The notes under the pieces: generated by a model
The model's database searches: none
Told to the model about the DNA's origin: nothing
The model's input: the letters and a program-made list of their open reading frames with translations, nothing else
Origin: Massospora cicadina
Lineage: Eukaryota; Entomophthoromycota; Entomophthoromycetes; Entomophthorales; Entomophthoraceae
Assembly (NCBI GenBank): GCA_022478985.1
Contig: JAKSZP010010638.1
Span: 62,001 to 126,000, forward strand
DNA: 64,000 nt
Direction: 5' to 3'
Part shown: in pieces, positions 1 through 12,021 of the stretch
Position numbering within the stretch: position 1 is the first letter of the stretch
How the letters are laid out: every line of letters starts with the position of its first letter
Position numbers and translations under genes: made by a program

Positions 1-1579
1 GAATTGGCATTGGTTGGCCTGAGTTTCAGAGTCACTACATTCAGGAAATTTTGGTATATTCACCTGGTTATATTCATCAGGTATTGATCTGGAAAAATAC
101 TTAAGATCTCCTCAGGAAGAGTTGCTGACAAAATAGGGGCTTCTGATAGTGATTGACTATCAGGTGTACCAATTGGGATTGGTCAGGTTTCATCACCAAC
201 TTATTGGGAATGAATAGCAAGTTGTGAGGCGAGTAATGCCGTCTGCAACTAGTGAATCAATTGGTTGGTTCATGACCTGCCTTAATGGGTAATAAGTCCC
301 ATTACCTAAGCAGGTCGCTAGCCAAATATGGTTTGTTTTCTTGGATTGAGAGGAAAACGTTAGGGACACATTTTCTGACTCTTTCCATTTAGGTTTCAAG
401 GATTTCCAATGATGGAATCCTAGCCAGGATGAGGAAAACCATCGCTTCCAAGACAAGGGTGGGTGATTCAATGGCAAAGGCTGCCGTTTCATCAAAGAGG
501 TGTCAACTGAGGGTTAGATGACCGAATCCCCACTATAAATAATCTAGGTTTTACTTATAATAAAAAAACAGTATTTATAAGAAAAGCACTTAGTAAATAA
601 GTTCTATAGTTTTTATTTGGTATATAGTTTAAGTAGTAAACTATAACCAACTTTCAATTTTACTATTCTTCTCAAGGATATATTGCTGTGTGCAATAATT
701 GGGAGACTCTTATTGAAAAGAGTAAATATCTGAGCGGGGATCTAGAGAAGAAGGAAACACAATCAGGGATTGCTGCCAACTGTGTGTTGGACCAAAGAGA
801 CTGTCACCAGGGAATGTTGGCAAAGATTGGGTTGGAAAGAGCGATGGAACTAATCCTTAGATTACAACATCTCAAGTATTTTAATTGGGAATACTGGCTG
901 AGTGTTGAGCCAAGATATAAGAATTCATACTCAACTACGGATAATAGTCATCATACTATTATCAACTGATAACTTAATATACCATACAACTTGGAAGAAG
1001 TGTACAAGAAACCAAACCTGTGAAGTAAAAAGATTACTAGGGTTGTTTGCCAATAACAACCAAATAAGTAAATTTTTACAGCAGGTCACAAGGGATGTAT
1101 ACTAGACAGTGAGAGGGGTGACTTTAGAAAATTTAAAAGATACTCAGATGAACCATCTAGTATTAAAAAAAAGATACTCAGATGAAACGCAATTTCAATT
1201 GCACTAAGATAAATTAAATTATAATTAATGAATTCTATTGTGAACATTGAAGGCGTGAATATCAATGGCTTTTTTACATTGCTTAAAATTCAATTTTGGA
1301 CCCCTTATATACATTTTATGCTGAAGAAATATATTCCCCTGGAGCACTCTTGGATAACACGGTGGAAATCTTTTTTCTGTTGGATATGTCTTTGGACGGC
1401 CGGCCCATTTGTTCAGGAGATCCTCTCTAGGCTGTTTATAAGCAGAGTCATTGTTAATGTGATGCCTTGTTCAATCTTAGGCTGTTGAAAGGCTGCAAGT
1501 CACTTTGCTAAATTTTATTATCTTTACCTAAGTAAAATCTAGTGGACTTAAAAAAAAAGAAAGGTTTTTGGGGTATCAG
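1..1579. other. AT-rich stretch with no recognisable gene
   Basis: Short open frames occur here (minus 193-495, plus 688-969, plus 1228-1488), but none shows a domain, motif or codon pattern that I recognise. Stops are frequent in all frames around them. The sequence has the CpG-poor look of the surrounding old repeats. A very small insertion flanked by duplicated sequence at 1135-1186 is listed separately. Most likely decayed repeat or intergenic DNA. Confidence 0.5.
1135..1186 (+). mobile_element. Ultra-short retroposed insertion, copy A
   Basis: The sequence AGATACTCAGATGAA (with preceding A's, 1135-1152) is repeated exactly at 1169-1186. Between the copies lies only CCATCTAGTATT followed by an A run. 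The same core, ACCATCTAGTACTA plus A's, occurs at three other places in the window, each time between its own, different direct repeat. The structure is that of a retroposon copy truncated almost to nothing: target-site duplication, 3' end, poly(A). Confidence 0.7.
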
Positions 1580-2406
1580 TGTTTGGTGGCAATGAAGAGA
1601 TCAATCTTGGTTGATGATGCTATTATAACTAGGTTATGCTTATTCCAAAAATGTTATAATACTAGTGCTTTAGTTAATCATGGAGTAATCCCCTTATTTC
1701 ATTTATTAGTGTCAATAACTTTTTGGCTTCCATGGAGTAAGCTTTAACTTAGCATCAATCATTCAGAGCTATTTTGATGACTTTTAGACTTCTAAAAGGA
1801 AATTTAAATTAGAAATCTATGTCAATCTGAGGATCAATTATAGCTTTTTGATGATCAGACTTCCATTAGTTATTGTTGAAAATCCCTGATGATTTTTTAT
1901 GTTACCAGGCAAGAAAGCGCAATCACCAAAACTTTTTAAATTGAGTAGATGGAATTTTATACCAATAACATGTTGGATGCTGCATATCAATGAATAGTAT
2001 AAGGTTATTTTCCAACAATAATGTTGAGAGTTTTAATAGGTAGTTATTTAATTGCCATTAATCTGCTTAATTTTTTGTATTATCTGGATATCAATTCTGA
2101 ATATAAATCAAACTAGGTTGTTGGAATCTAATGCAAAGATTTTTGATAAGTGTGCATTAAATTGACTTGAGTCACCAATGTATATATAAAAGTGTTATCA
2201 CAAATAAAGTTACCTTGTTCTTGGTTTTACTAGACTTTACTAGTATTGTTTTAGTTTATGGCAGGTAACTGTATAAATACTTTAAAGATAATGCCCCATT
2301 TTAAATGAGCTTGTATCAGCTCAGATTGCGCTTCCTGTCATCAAACAAACTTTGTAAAATATAGTGTCAAACCCTCGCAAACCTGTGCAGTCACCGCTTT
2401 TTAACA
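1580..2406 (+). repeat. Left LTR of the outer gypsy element
   Basis: Collinear by eye with 11164-12021. Shared landmarks include TAACTAGGTTNNG near the start, TTACTAGTATTGTTTTAG in the middle and CCTGTCATCAAACA plus AAACCTGTGCAGTCACC near the end. It ends in TTTTTAACA, followed by AG and the PBS-like TGGTTCTCACTATAG. The two LTRs are strongly diverged with many small indels, indicating an old insertion. The start is uncertain by tens of bases. Confidence 0.7.
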
Positions 2407-2639
2407 AGTGGTTCTCACTATAGTGAATTTCTGAGATGACATTGTCTGTCAGTAAGAAGTCAGGAGTATGGGCGGTGAACTGTCAAGTGAAGGGGAAACA
2501 GCTGAGTCAAGGCTGATGAGTGCAGAACCCCCAAAAAAGTGAACAAGGGTACATTAGAATGGAGACCGCTGTAAAAATCTATAAGTCAATTCATTATCTC
2601 AATAAGCAAAAAAAAGATGGTAAGAAAATATTGTGAAAC

Positions 2640-3627
2640 TTCAACTACTATTCAGCGATATGAAAACTTTGAATCAGGATGAATTTAAGGGAGTTTTGGA
2701 TAAGTTATCCAGACTCAAAGCTCAGGTTTGGACTCCATATCCATTAAGGAAGGAGAGGTTTTAATGGCGAATTAATGCCATGAAAGGTATCATGATAAAT
2801 CAGGGTTTTGACATGATTGACATGCAAAATAAAGTCGTGCCTCTATTAGAACCCTTGGATAAAAATCTTTGACAAAATCTGCCAAATTTTAAAAGAATAG
2901 ATGAACTGTGGTGGGAGAATCAGATTCAAGGCATTTAAGTTGAGCTGAAATATATGGAAGAGGACTATTACTGATTGTCTCTCCAAGTTGGAATGAGCCA
3001 CCGGCCATTGTCAAGAGAAAATCAAGTTGGATCTGAACTTTTCATAAAGGACTTCTCATTCAGGAGTAATAGCCCTAATACATTTAGTAATGGAAACCTG
3101 CAGAAAGTGCCTGAATATCTAGCTGCTTATCCAACATAGCGTCCTCTATCAACAATTAGAGTTTCTAGCTGGTGGTAAATTGCCGTCAATAACCCCCTTA
3201 ATAACATATAATTTCTACCCATTCCAAAGTTACCAGATTTTCAAAAAAATACAATGTTCCTGCGTTCTTTAGGATTTTGAGATGACCAAGGTAGGATTTG
3301 GAGACTGTAAAAAAGAGTGTTACCATGATCTACTGCCTTGATGCAGTGAGTCAAAATCTTGTCCTACCCCAAATAGCCTTCAATGAGTGTACTTAACCTG
3401 AGGCTAAAGGCACCATTATGGGGAGTTTGTCAGCCCTGAACATGTCACCAACAGGAAGCACAAATTCATGGGCATTCAGTTCCAAAAAGATAATTTCATT
3501 GATACCTTTGCTAAATGGTTCTACCAAGAAGCCTATATACTCACTGGGTAGGAGCGTTGACCAAAAGGGATAAATGTATTGTAATGATATTTGCACTTTG
3601 GGACCATATGGATATAAATCAGGCCAT
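2640..3627 (+). pseudogene. gag remnant, 5' half, outer gypsy element
   Basis: Short plus-strand segments between stops have the position (just after LTR and PBS) and style of Ty3/gypsy gag. No single long frame survives. The sequence breaks off at 3627, where the nested element starts after the duplicated target GCCAT, and resumes at 6745. Confidence 0.45.
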
Positions 3628-4197
3628 TATTGGGTTTCCCCCAGATGCGCTCACTGGTGCTAACGCTGGAAAACCTAATAAGTAGGTTGATTGCATGAGG
3701 CTTGGGTCAGCTTAGAGGACAGGGGCAGCTCCAGATGTGACAATGGACGAGACTTTAGTCATTGGAATAAATTGAACTTAAATAAAAATAAGATAAACTT
3801 ATATACTATGAAAGAAGTACTTTATTATGCTAACATGCAGGGATTTTTATAGGGTATGTGAGGACACAGTGCCTCAAGGATCGTCATGGCCCCATCCACG
3901 TAGGGTTTCTCCTGGTCTTCTGGACTGCCCATTGTTCTGAACCTTAAACGGATCTTGATGCCCTCATGACCAGGTCAATGGATACTCCAGGTCACATGTT
4001 TCAAGGAATGGTAATATACCGTTTCCTCAAATTTGGAGTAATTTACATAAAGCCCCAAATTCAGTATATTTGCTATTAAATAGATTTGAACCCTATTCTC
4101 AAATCTATTGAGTCATTCAGGATTTATGCCCCTCAAATGGGGGTATCGATCCTTCCTCTGAACAAGGCTTTCACCTAACCCAGGGAAAATCCTGACA
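3628..4197 (-). repeat. LTR (3' LTR) of the nested element
   Basis: Pairs with 6178-6739. Shared blocks include GAAAGAAGTACTTTAT, GCTAACATGCAG, GGCCCCATCCA and CCTAACCCAGGG. The plus-strand end is CCTGACA at 4197. The outer edge reads TATTGGG here and TATCAGG in the other LTR, as expected if an ancestral CG decayed on opposite strands in the two copies. Confidence 0.85.
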
Positions 4198-6177
4198 GAG
4201 CCCCTTCAAGCCTTGGCCTAGGGGAGCAAGTTGTGGCCTGAGGGTCAGAAGACTCAAGTTCAGGGGCATACGGAGCCTCAGGCAAAATGCAGACCAGGTC
4301 AGTGATAGTGCCTGATGTGGTTTGGGTTTGAAGCCAGATAATTCAATTAGCTGCCATTATCATTAACTTATAGGTCTTATGTGTAAATAGGGTTTAAAGC
4401 CAGACAAAAACATCAGATAAGGCCCTCATAGTTGACTCAGATCATTCTATGGGAAAATTGGTTTAAGTTCCTCAATCCGCAATACATTGCTGGCTGAGCA
4501 ATCTAGTTTTTTGGGTGGCTGGCTTTGAGCTGCCTTCTGGTTTTGAGGTAATTCACCTTGAGGTCAGATAACTCCAGTCTAAGCTGCGAGTTGTCAATCA
4601 TGAGAATTTCAATTCAGTCAGTCTTGTCCCAGATTTCTGACTGAAGGCCAACCAGCAGCCTTTGTTCCTGCATAACTTTCAACTTGGAGGTCTTCAACTC
4701 TGTTTCCATCTGAGCTATCCATTTGTACATCTCCTGCGCCATCTTGGCCATGTGGGTCTTGACCTCTTCAAGATTTCAGTTCAATTCACTTGCTATTCAA
4801 ACCTGGCATCTTGCAATCACTTTATCTGCCAGCAGATTCAGGTAAGGCTCAGAGGAAAGGTCGTCAACAGTGGGTAGCATGGGCGAATGACCCCACAAGC
4901 TTGGAAAGTGACCAGGCAATGGTAGAGTGTGGCCTCCTGAAGGTTTTGATAGGTAGGCCTCTTCGAGAGACACCAAGCCATTGTCTCAGGATTGGGGTGA
5001 CAAATTTCACTCATGACTGAAAGCGACCCATGCAACAGAGTTTGAGAGGGAAATGCATAGAGGGCCAAAAGGTTGGCATTAATAGCAGAGGTAGTGTCAG
5101 CTGGTTCCTTGAGCTTCACTTTTTCTTAATTCTTGTTTTTGTTAGGATAGTGCCAATCCCAATCTGAGAGCCAAACTGGGTAATCTAGATTTTTTTTCTT
5201 TTAGAATGTGGCCCAATCTTGGGAAGGGCGCCGTCAAAGCCAGAAAGTGGTAGGATTGCCAGAAAGGAGTCATCAAGCTTATCCCAAATGGTGTGAAGAT
5301 AAGTCCCAGGTATTTTGCCTGGTGTTTGATTTGCATCATCGCACCAATTAATTTTGAGGCTTCCCAAAAATTCCTGAAGCTTGCTGCCTTTTTTGAGATT
5401 GGAAGTTGGTTCTCAACTTGTCACAATTTTGTTGATTTGGTGTTGCGATGCTCACAGGCTGTATTTGATTTGTTGTTAAAAACTTTTGGGCTCAAACTGT
5501 CTATGCGCCTTGTTTCCACTTTCTGCTTTGAAGTGTCAGAGTGGTAATTGACATCAGATGGAGTATTTTGTTTTTTATTATCTAAATAAATAATAGGGTC
5601 AGTATCAAAATTAGTTATTTTTGTTAAGATTCAAGCACTCAGATTATTTTGATTTTTTAACTGGAGGATAATTTGTAGCTTGGCCAATTTCTTTTTGATT
5701 TTGCCCAAAGCTGAGAGAAGCTTAAACATTTTTCTCTCATTACAATAGACAGGTCCTAGCGTCCAGAAGTCATCCTGCTGGGCGATGTCTTCAAAGGCTT
5801 CTTCTCTCCTATAATCCAACATCCTCTTGAAAAATCAATGCTTGGTCCCTGTAATAAAATATTGCCTTCACTAATCTTTTTTCTTTATAATTCTGTCATT
5901 TTGGCTCAGGTTCATCTTTTTTGAATTCTTCAGGCGTTTTAGCAGGTCAAGCAACAGTTTCAGCTGACTTTGAGCTCATAAGTGCACGAAGACTTTGGGG
6001 CACACTTGAGGATTTCCTTGGAAAGCTAGTCCTAACTGTTATTGGGTCTTGGCCATTCCATTGGAGGTAAGTTAGAAGATTGCCATCTGACATGCTCACG
6101 GTGAGTCAGTTATCATCTAAGGTTGATGGTAACTCCTCAGGGTGTGCCTTGGAAGCCCCCCTGTAGTGAGAACCAGT
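4198..6177 (-). pseudogene. Interior of the nested element: gag-like scraps only
   Basis: Minus-strand open segments at 5119-4838, 5367-5142 and 5822-5631 are short and separated by stops. The last is Lys/Leu-rich and may form a coiled coil. The position just after the PBS suggests gag-derived sequence, but I see no diagnostic gag motif. No catalytic pol domain fits in the remaining space. The G/C-poor interior reads as a degraded gag plus filler. Confidence 0.4.
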
Positions 6178-6739
6178 TATCAGGTTTCCCTCAGATGCGC
6201 TTGCTGGTGCAACACTGAGGAACCCAATATTTAGGCTGACTGCATGGGGCACAGGTCAGCTGAGTGGATAGGGGCAGCTCCATATGCAACAATTGGAAAA
6301 ACTATAGTCATTGGAATAAATTGACCTTAAAATTAACATGAACTTATATCCTATGAAAGAAGTACTTTATCATGCTAACATGCAGAGATTTTTATAGGTA
6401 TGTGGGGACATGGTGCCTCAAGGATCGTTGTGGCCCCATCCATGTAGGGTTTCTCCTGGTCTTCTGAATTGCCCATTGTTCTGAACCTTAATTGGATCTC
6501 GCCACCCTTGTGACCAGGTCAATGGATACCCCAGGTCACATGTCTCAAGGAATGGGGATATAAAGTTTTCTAAATTTGTAGTAATTTACATGAAGCCCCA
6601 AATTCAGCATATTTGCTATTAAATAGATTCGAACCCTATTCTCAAATCTATTGAGTCATTCATATTTATGCCCCCTGAATGGGGGTATCAATACTTCCCC
6701 TTGACAAGGCTTTTACCTAACCCAGGGATAATCCTGACA
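6178..6739 (-). repeat. LTR (5' LTR) of the nested element
   Basis: Counterpart of 3628-4197, ending CCTGACA at 6739 and followed by the target duplication GCCAT. Immediately inside it, the plus-strand CCTGTAGTGAGAACCA (6160-6175) is the complement of the tRNA primer-binding site. That site is closely related to the one in the elements at 28500-32515 and 57081-63575. Confidence 0.85.
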
Positions 6740-6744
6740 GCCAT

Positions 6745-7130
6745 GATCTATTCCTTAAATACAGATATGAAACTTCATAGATGGTAAATTTTTATGGCTC
6801 AATGGGACCACCTGTGATGCAAAAAGGCTACCATATCAACAATACTGGCAATACAAAGTATGAAGGGTAATCTCCCAATAGTAACTGTGATATAACCAAC
6901 CCTGAAGCTAGGACTAGTTCATTTGAAAAACCCAAAATGGCCAATGTAAGAACTTCAGTCACTTGTTATAAGTGTGGTAATAAATGTTTACATATCAAAG
7001 GTTTGTCACACTAGAACATACAAGGTCAATGCAGTGGTTTACAAATGATCAAGTGTCTTATTTGGGAAAAGATCAGGTGGATAGACTTGGAGATGTCTAT
7101 TTTAGCCTATGCTCAAGTTCCCCCCTAATT
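6745..7130 (+). pseudogene. gag remnant, 3' half with a zinc-knuckle-like motif, outer gypsy element
   Basis: Resumes right after the nested element. At 6961-7005 the plus frame reads TCYKCGNKCLHIK, a CX2C...H pattern typical of the nucleocapsid zinc knuckle of gypsy gag, although the fourth ligand spacing is disturbed. Stops occur on both sides. This places the nucleocapsid end of gag just before the protease. Confidence 0.55.
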
Positions 7131-7439
7131 TAGTAAAACCATAATAATGAGCAACTGAACTCAATAGTGGTGCTCTTGTGGTTAAACTTTCAACAGCAAA
7201 AGCCTCTGAGCCTATGATTTAGAAAGTGACTTATTCATAACCAAAGCAGGACCAGGAGAAGCCTCAAACTGGGGTCATATATATGTGCGTTGGGTAATTG
7301 CAACCTATTGATTCCAATGACAGTCACTCAAAGAGAGATTCCCCAACGTAGCTGAACATCTTTTTATTCCCTTTGTTTGATTGATGATGCCGCTATTTTA
7401 AGTAATAATATTCAACTTATTCCAATTGCAATTGTGTAC

Positions 7440-7620
7440 TTTTTGGGTATTCTTAGTAAAGGTTTGAGCCATCATTGACAGAGGAGCTCCAATTAACATT
7501 GCCCTTATAAAGTTAGTGAAAAACTTAAGATTTGCGCCTGATGTGGATCATAATAAGGTTTTTGGAATGGCAGGCCTATATACTACTAATTTTTGAGAAT
7601 GTAGTGCTTTTCTTTAAAGT
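7440..7620 (+). pseudogene. Aspartic protease remnant, outer gypsy element
   Basis: The plus frame from 7468 reads AIIDRGAPINIALIKLV followed by LRFAPDV. This matches the active-site region of gypsy retropepsins, where DTG or DSG is expected. The central residue is Arg (AGA at 7480-7482), so the catalytic triplet is lost. The same layout, with the active site followed by a conserved APD(V/L), is seen in the proteases at 29522-30697 and 60690-60920. Confidence 0.65.
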
Positions 7621-7959
7621 TTGGATCACTCCTTGTCACTGAACAGGCAATAGTATTACCCAATCATAATTATAAGAATCTAATTGGAACTGAACTCAAG
7701 CAATAGTATGGGTTAAATGTGATTTTCAAAAAAAATACTCTCAAAACTATATGGCAAACTTTGCCACTGTTCTAAAACTGGAACTAGATCCACCCCAGTT
7801 TGATAGAAACAATTATATTAGTCTGGTATATGCAGATGGGATCACTCCAATAAGTATTTTAAGACTGATATTTGTTCTAGAAAGCTACTGGGTTAAATTA
7901 AGGAATTATGTGGGATAATTTAAGGGTGTAAAAGCCAATGGTTGTTAATTCCAAAGAAC

Positions 7960-9110
7960 AGTGTATCATAGGACCTGGCCTTGCTTTAGAAAAATTTCTG
8001 AATATTTGTATGGTGAATTCCATGCACCATGGCAGAAAGGTAGAAATGAACTTCATGTTACCCAAGGATTTTTATCCTTAAACATGGTGAAATTTAGGTA
8101 CTTGTTGCCAACCTATTGGATAGGCCAATATGGATAGAAAAGACACAAGTAATTGCTTACGCTCATTTAGTTCCTACTAAGGAAATATCATACTACTCTT
8201 AATTTGGACAGCTGAATGAGATGGGAAAACTAGATGACCCAAAATCCCAGGAAAGTTTCATTATATTTAACTGAGAGAAACTGTCTAAATCTTTAAGTAT
8301 CTGAAAAAATTGAGTCCTTAAATTATTTGACAAATATTTTTGGTGTTTGCGCAAGATGATTATGACATCAGGTGTGTTATTAGTATAGTTCATAAGGTGA
8401 TGTTGGAATCAACTGCTTATTTGTATGTGGCCAATTAGACATTTGCAGGAAAGTGAGTCCATAGCTTCTGACAAAGTTGCAAACTACTTGACCATGGGTT
8501 GTTGATCCCATGGTCAAGTCCTTAATAAGTCTAATCTGTATTGTGAAAAAGAAAGATGTTCCAAACAAGTTTTCATAGATCACCAGTGGCTGAATAAGAT
8601 TAAAAAATGACTCCTACCCGCTACTGGGATAGATGACGTGCTTGATCGCCTAGTAGAGGCTCAATCTATTTTCAGCAATGTATCTTAAACACCCACTATA
8701 AAATTGACCTACCTTAGGAGGATCAAGTAAATTCTGCAATCATTACTGGTTGTGGACTATATTAACAAACGTGGATGCTTCAAGGTCTTTATAATGTGAC
8801 AACAATATTCCAACAAGTGATAGATACTGTGCTAGATAACCTGAAGCTATCCAGTGTTCTCATCTAACTAGGCAATAAAATATCTTTAAATTGCACCTTT
8901 ACAGATCACCTTAAACACCTGAAAGCAGTTGTTAAAGCTATTGGCAAAGAATTTGAAGATAAAACCTCTGAAACTTCACTTTTTAAAAAGAAGATAAAAT
9001 ACTTATGTTTTTTGTGGAAGCCAATAGACTAAGTCCTCAAAACCCCAAAGTTTAGGCAATTTGTGCTATACCAAATCTGAGAGTATTTGAGATATACAGG
9101 TAATTTTTGG
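7960..9110 (+). pseudogene. Reverse transcriptase remnant, outer gypsy element
   Basis: Fragments in shifting frames correspond to RT. There is a fingers region with a Lys-rich VKKKD near 8540-8560, a palm/thumb stretch containing DHLKHLKAVVKAI near 8905-8945, and the IKYLCF block near 8990. The YxDD box is not recoverable; the corresponding place reads LGNKIS. Stops and indels are numerous. A perfect hairpin at 8486-8519 lies inside this region. Confidence 0.6.
8486..8519. repeat. Perfect 13-bp inverted repeat with 8-nt loop
   Basis: ACTTGACCATGGG (8486-8498) is followed after TTGTTGAT by its exact reverse complement CCCATGGTCAAGT (8507-8519). It lies in the RT remnant, where the second arm fits the RT frame (Pro-Trp-Ser-Ser-like) and the first arm does not. 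The first arm therefore looks like a templated inverted copy rather than an original feature. Confidence 0.85.
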
Positions 9111-9169
9111 GATGGTTGGCTATTATTGCCAGTTCATTGAGAACTTTGCTTCTATTGAAAAGCCATTTT

Positions 9170-9670
9170 TCAGCTGTTAAAAAATACTAAGAAAGACTTT
9201 GTTTGGAATAAGGAGCCTCAGGACTCTTTTGATGCTCATGATGTATTCAATGACAGAACTGCTTTGCAAGGTCCAAACTTTAATTTGTCCATTAAGTAAC
9301 AAACTGATGCATCTTTAACAGCATTCAGTGCCATGTTAAGTCAGGTAGACGAGATCACCAATGAACACCCCTTTAGCACATAAAAGCCATACTTTGAGAA
9401 AGCAGGAGCAAAACCACACTATACTGAGTGGGAATGCCCCACATTAATATATGCCTGTAAGCATTTCAGAGTATATATCCACAGAGTCAATTTTATGGTG
9501 GTGACTGATCATTTCTCGCTGAGATGGCTGCATAAATTAAAAAAGCCTGAAGAGATGATGGGCCTTTTGGTCTCTAAAATAGCAAGCGTACATTTCTTTG
9601 AGACTTTGAACTGATCAGGTACCGCCCATCAAGATAAAGATAGTTTATTGCAGTTTCCAAACATTCTGAT
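9170..9670 (+). pseudogene. RNase H remnant, outer gypsy element
   Basis: The plus frame reads DFVWNKEPQDSFDA, then (after a stop) QTDASLTAFSAMLSQ, the start of the gypsy RNase H domain with its first catalytic Asp. Further on is VVTDHFSLRWLHKLKKP, the conserved TDH block. Broken by stops and frameshifts. Confidence 0.7.
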
Positions 9671-9829
9671 GCTTCAGAGTGAAGCAGAAGTTTTTTGAGA
9701 AGATTCTCACTGGTGATGTTAAAGATCAACCACCAGAAGTTCAGTCAACATTGACAAGGCCATTATAAATACAAATATTGTTAAGGATTGATTGTAAAAA
9801 ATCGTCATGGAAAATCCCTGCTGTTTTCA

Positions 9830-10890
9830 AAGCCTTTTTAATGTGCTACAATTATCAATGCAGCTCATAATGTAGCCGGACAGAGGCCTGTAGATACCCT
9901 AGAGCAGGTTAAGCAGGAGTGCTAACATAAATCCCTTAAATTTTGATGTCGCAGAACATCTTGCTTGTTGTTCTAAGTGTCAAGCCCACAAGCCTTACAA
10001 GAAATAAATCACTTACTAGCTAGTTGAGCCTGGGTCTTTTTGCACACAATCTCCTAACATGATAGGGCAATTGGTTATGGGCACTTAATAAAGCTGATAC
10101 ATTATGAGGCTATTGATCCTTTGACTAGCTGTGTAGAGATGCATGCTATAGCTACAGTATGTTCCAGCGCTGCCAAGTTTATAATGAAGCATTTAATTTA
10201 TTGACATGGCTGCCCTCATGTTATTCTGACAGATAATGGTTGCAATTTACCGTGCACATGATTCCAAAGCTAAATGAGTTAATTGGGTATACAATGAGTA
10301 TATACAATGCATTACCATCCAGAAACCAATGGGATGGTCAAAAAAATAAATGGTACACTGACTACTACCTTGAAGAAGCTTGTCTCTGGAAAATCTTTCA
10401 GTTAGGCAACATATAAATTTATGGTAACTTTTGCCTATAACCTAAGCTATAAACATTTCAATGGGGAATTTACCTTATGAATCAACATATGGTTGTTGGG
10501 CTTTTTTGCCCCTTATTCCATATTCCGCTCTTTAACCAAGTCTAGAAGTGAGTCCCTACAATATTTGGGGAGCTTCATGAAAGTTTAACAGTTTATAAGC
10601 CTCCTATGCCAATACTCTCAAGTGGAATCTCAAGGCTAAGGATATGGAGATGCAAAGCGGCCATCTCTTCCAACTTTTGAAATTGGCAAAAAGATCAGCT
10701 AATGTGACATATGGCTTTGGATGACACAATAAGTTAGACAAGCTCTGGGTTAAACCCTTTTAGATCATCATTAAGTCAGCATTTGATGCTTATACTATTG
10801 AGGATCTCAATGATGGGTAGATTGTGAATAGAGTGCATGCTAAGCCTTTTATGAGCATGCAGATAACTATCAAAACTTAGGGATATAAAA
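9830..10890 (+). pseudogene. Integrase remnant, outer gypsy element
   Basis: Recognisable pieces in order are a zinc-binding H2C2-like stretch (AAHNVAGQRPVDTLEQV, 9865-9920), the core segment HGCPHVILTDNGCNF (second catalytic Asp) near 10205-10250, and a C-terminal TIEDLNDG...NRVHAKPF near 10795-10855. All are interrupted by stops. The order PR-RT-RNase H-integrase identifies Ty3/gypsy rather than Ty1/copia. Confidence 0.7.
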
Positions 10891-11163
10891 GAAAAAAACT
10901 ATAAGCACAAAAACAATGTTTTTTTTTCTATTTATTTGTACTATTATCATAATGTCCAGTTAATACTATATGTGCCTTACTGCCATTTATTTTTTGGCAA
11001 TAATTCCACATGGTTACTTTAAGGGCTTGGCCTTTAGGTTTTTGGTGACATATGATGCCATTGGGTTTACACTGCATCTTGGATGCAGAAGGTCATGCCA
11101 AGACCTACCTGCCAGATTGGATTAAAGTTCAATGTTAAATTGGTACTGTGACTCCTATATTGT

Positions 11164-12021
11164 TGTCTGCAAAGGAGCTTGCACCAGAATACATGTTGGA
11201 AGAAGATAATCTAACTAGGTTGAGATATTTAATGAAATTTTAACTCAAGGTATGCTTCTCCAATGTGTTTCAATATTAGTACTTTAAGTAATTAGAAATG
11301 AGTTCCCCTACTTTATTCATTAGCGTTGATGAACTTTAGGTTTCTGAAATGAAATCTAAAAATTAGCATAAGATCATTTGGAGCTATTTTAATGACTTTA
11401 AGGCCTTTAAGAAGGTATCTCTAAACTAGCTATTATACCAATCAGGGGATTGCTTATGTCTAACTTGATGATCAGATTTCAATGGGGTGTTGGGGACAAA
11501 CTTTAATAGCTTTTAGGTTACCAGATTTGAGGGCTCAATTGCCAAATCTTTGAAAATTAAGTCAATGGAAGCTCAAACCAATAGCATGTGAGTACTGCAT
11601 CCCAATGAATAGCTTTAAGGTTACCCTCCAGCAATGGATGTCAAGAGTTTTGATAGGGTGTCATTAAACCTAAATTTGCCACTTGGTTTAAGGATTAACT
11701 GGCAATTAATGCAAAAGATACCAAAACTAGTTGTTGCTGGCTGATGCCATTGATTTCTAATAGGTGAGAATTAAATTGCCATAAGTTAACTATATATATG
11801 AAAATGATATCACTATTAATGTTACCTTGCTCTTGGTTTACTAGATTTTACTAGTATTGTTTTAGATTATTTTAAGCAACGGTTGCCTAAATATTTTAAA
11901 AAACAAGGACCCAGTTTAACTAAATCATTATCAGCTCATAATTTTCTTCCTGTCATCAAACATGAAACTTTGTTAAGTCAAGTGGTAAACCCTTTCAAAC
12001 CTGTGCAGTCACCACTTTTCA
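11164..12021 (+). repeat. Right LTR of the outer gypsy element
   Basis: Partner of 1580-2406; see there for the shared landmarks. It ends in ACCACTTTTCA at about 12021. About 270 bases between the end of integrase (10890) and this LTR show no coding signal. Confidence 0.7.

Larger units (their letters stand above)
3628..6739 (-). mobile_element. Nested non-autonomous LTR element (LARD/TRIM-like), minus orientation
   Basis: Long direct repeats at 3628-4197 and 6178-6739 bound a 2-kb interior. The element is flanked by a perfect 5-bp target duplication, GCCAT, at 3623-3627 and 6740-6744. Read on the minus strand the LTRs start TGTCAGGATT. A primer-binding site (TGGTTCTCACTACAGG) abuts the right LTR and a polypurine tract (TTGAAGGGGCTC) abuts the left LTR. 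I find no protease, RT, RNase H or integrase motif inside, so it must have moved with enzymes supplied by another element. It interrupts the gag of the outer plus-strand element and is therefore younger than it. Confidence 0.88.
1580..12021 (+). mobile_element. Degenerate Ty3/gypsy LTR retrotransposon, interrupted by a nested LTR element
   Basis: Two diverged long direct repeats (about 1580-2406 and 11164-12021) flank gag, protease, reverse transcriptase, RNase H and integrase remnants in the plus-strand order typical of Ty3/gypsy. A primer-binding-site-like stretch, TGGTTCTCACTATAG, follows the left LTR at about 2409. The coding region carries many stops and frameshifts. A second element at 3628-6739 lies between the gag halves. 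The outer LTR starts are approximate: the alignment begins at TGTTTGG (1580) and TGTCTGC (11164), no clear polypurine tract precedes the right LTR, and I could not identify a target duplication for the outer element. Confidence 0.8.
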
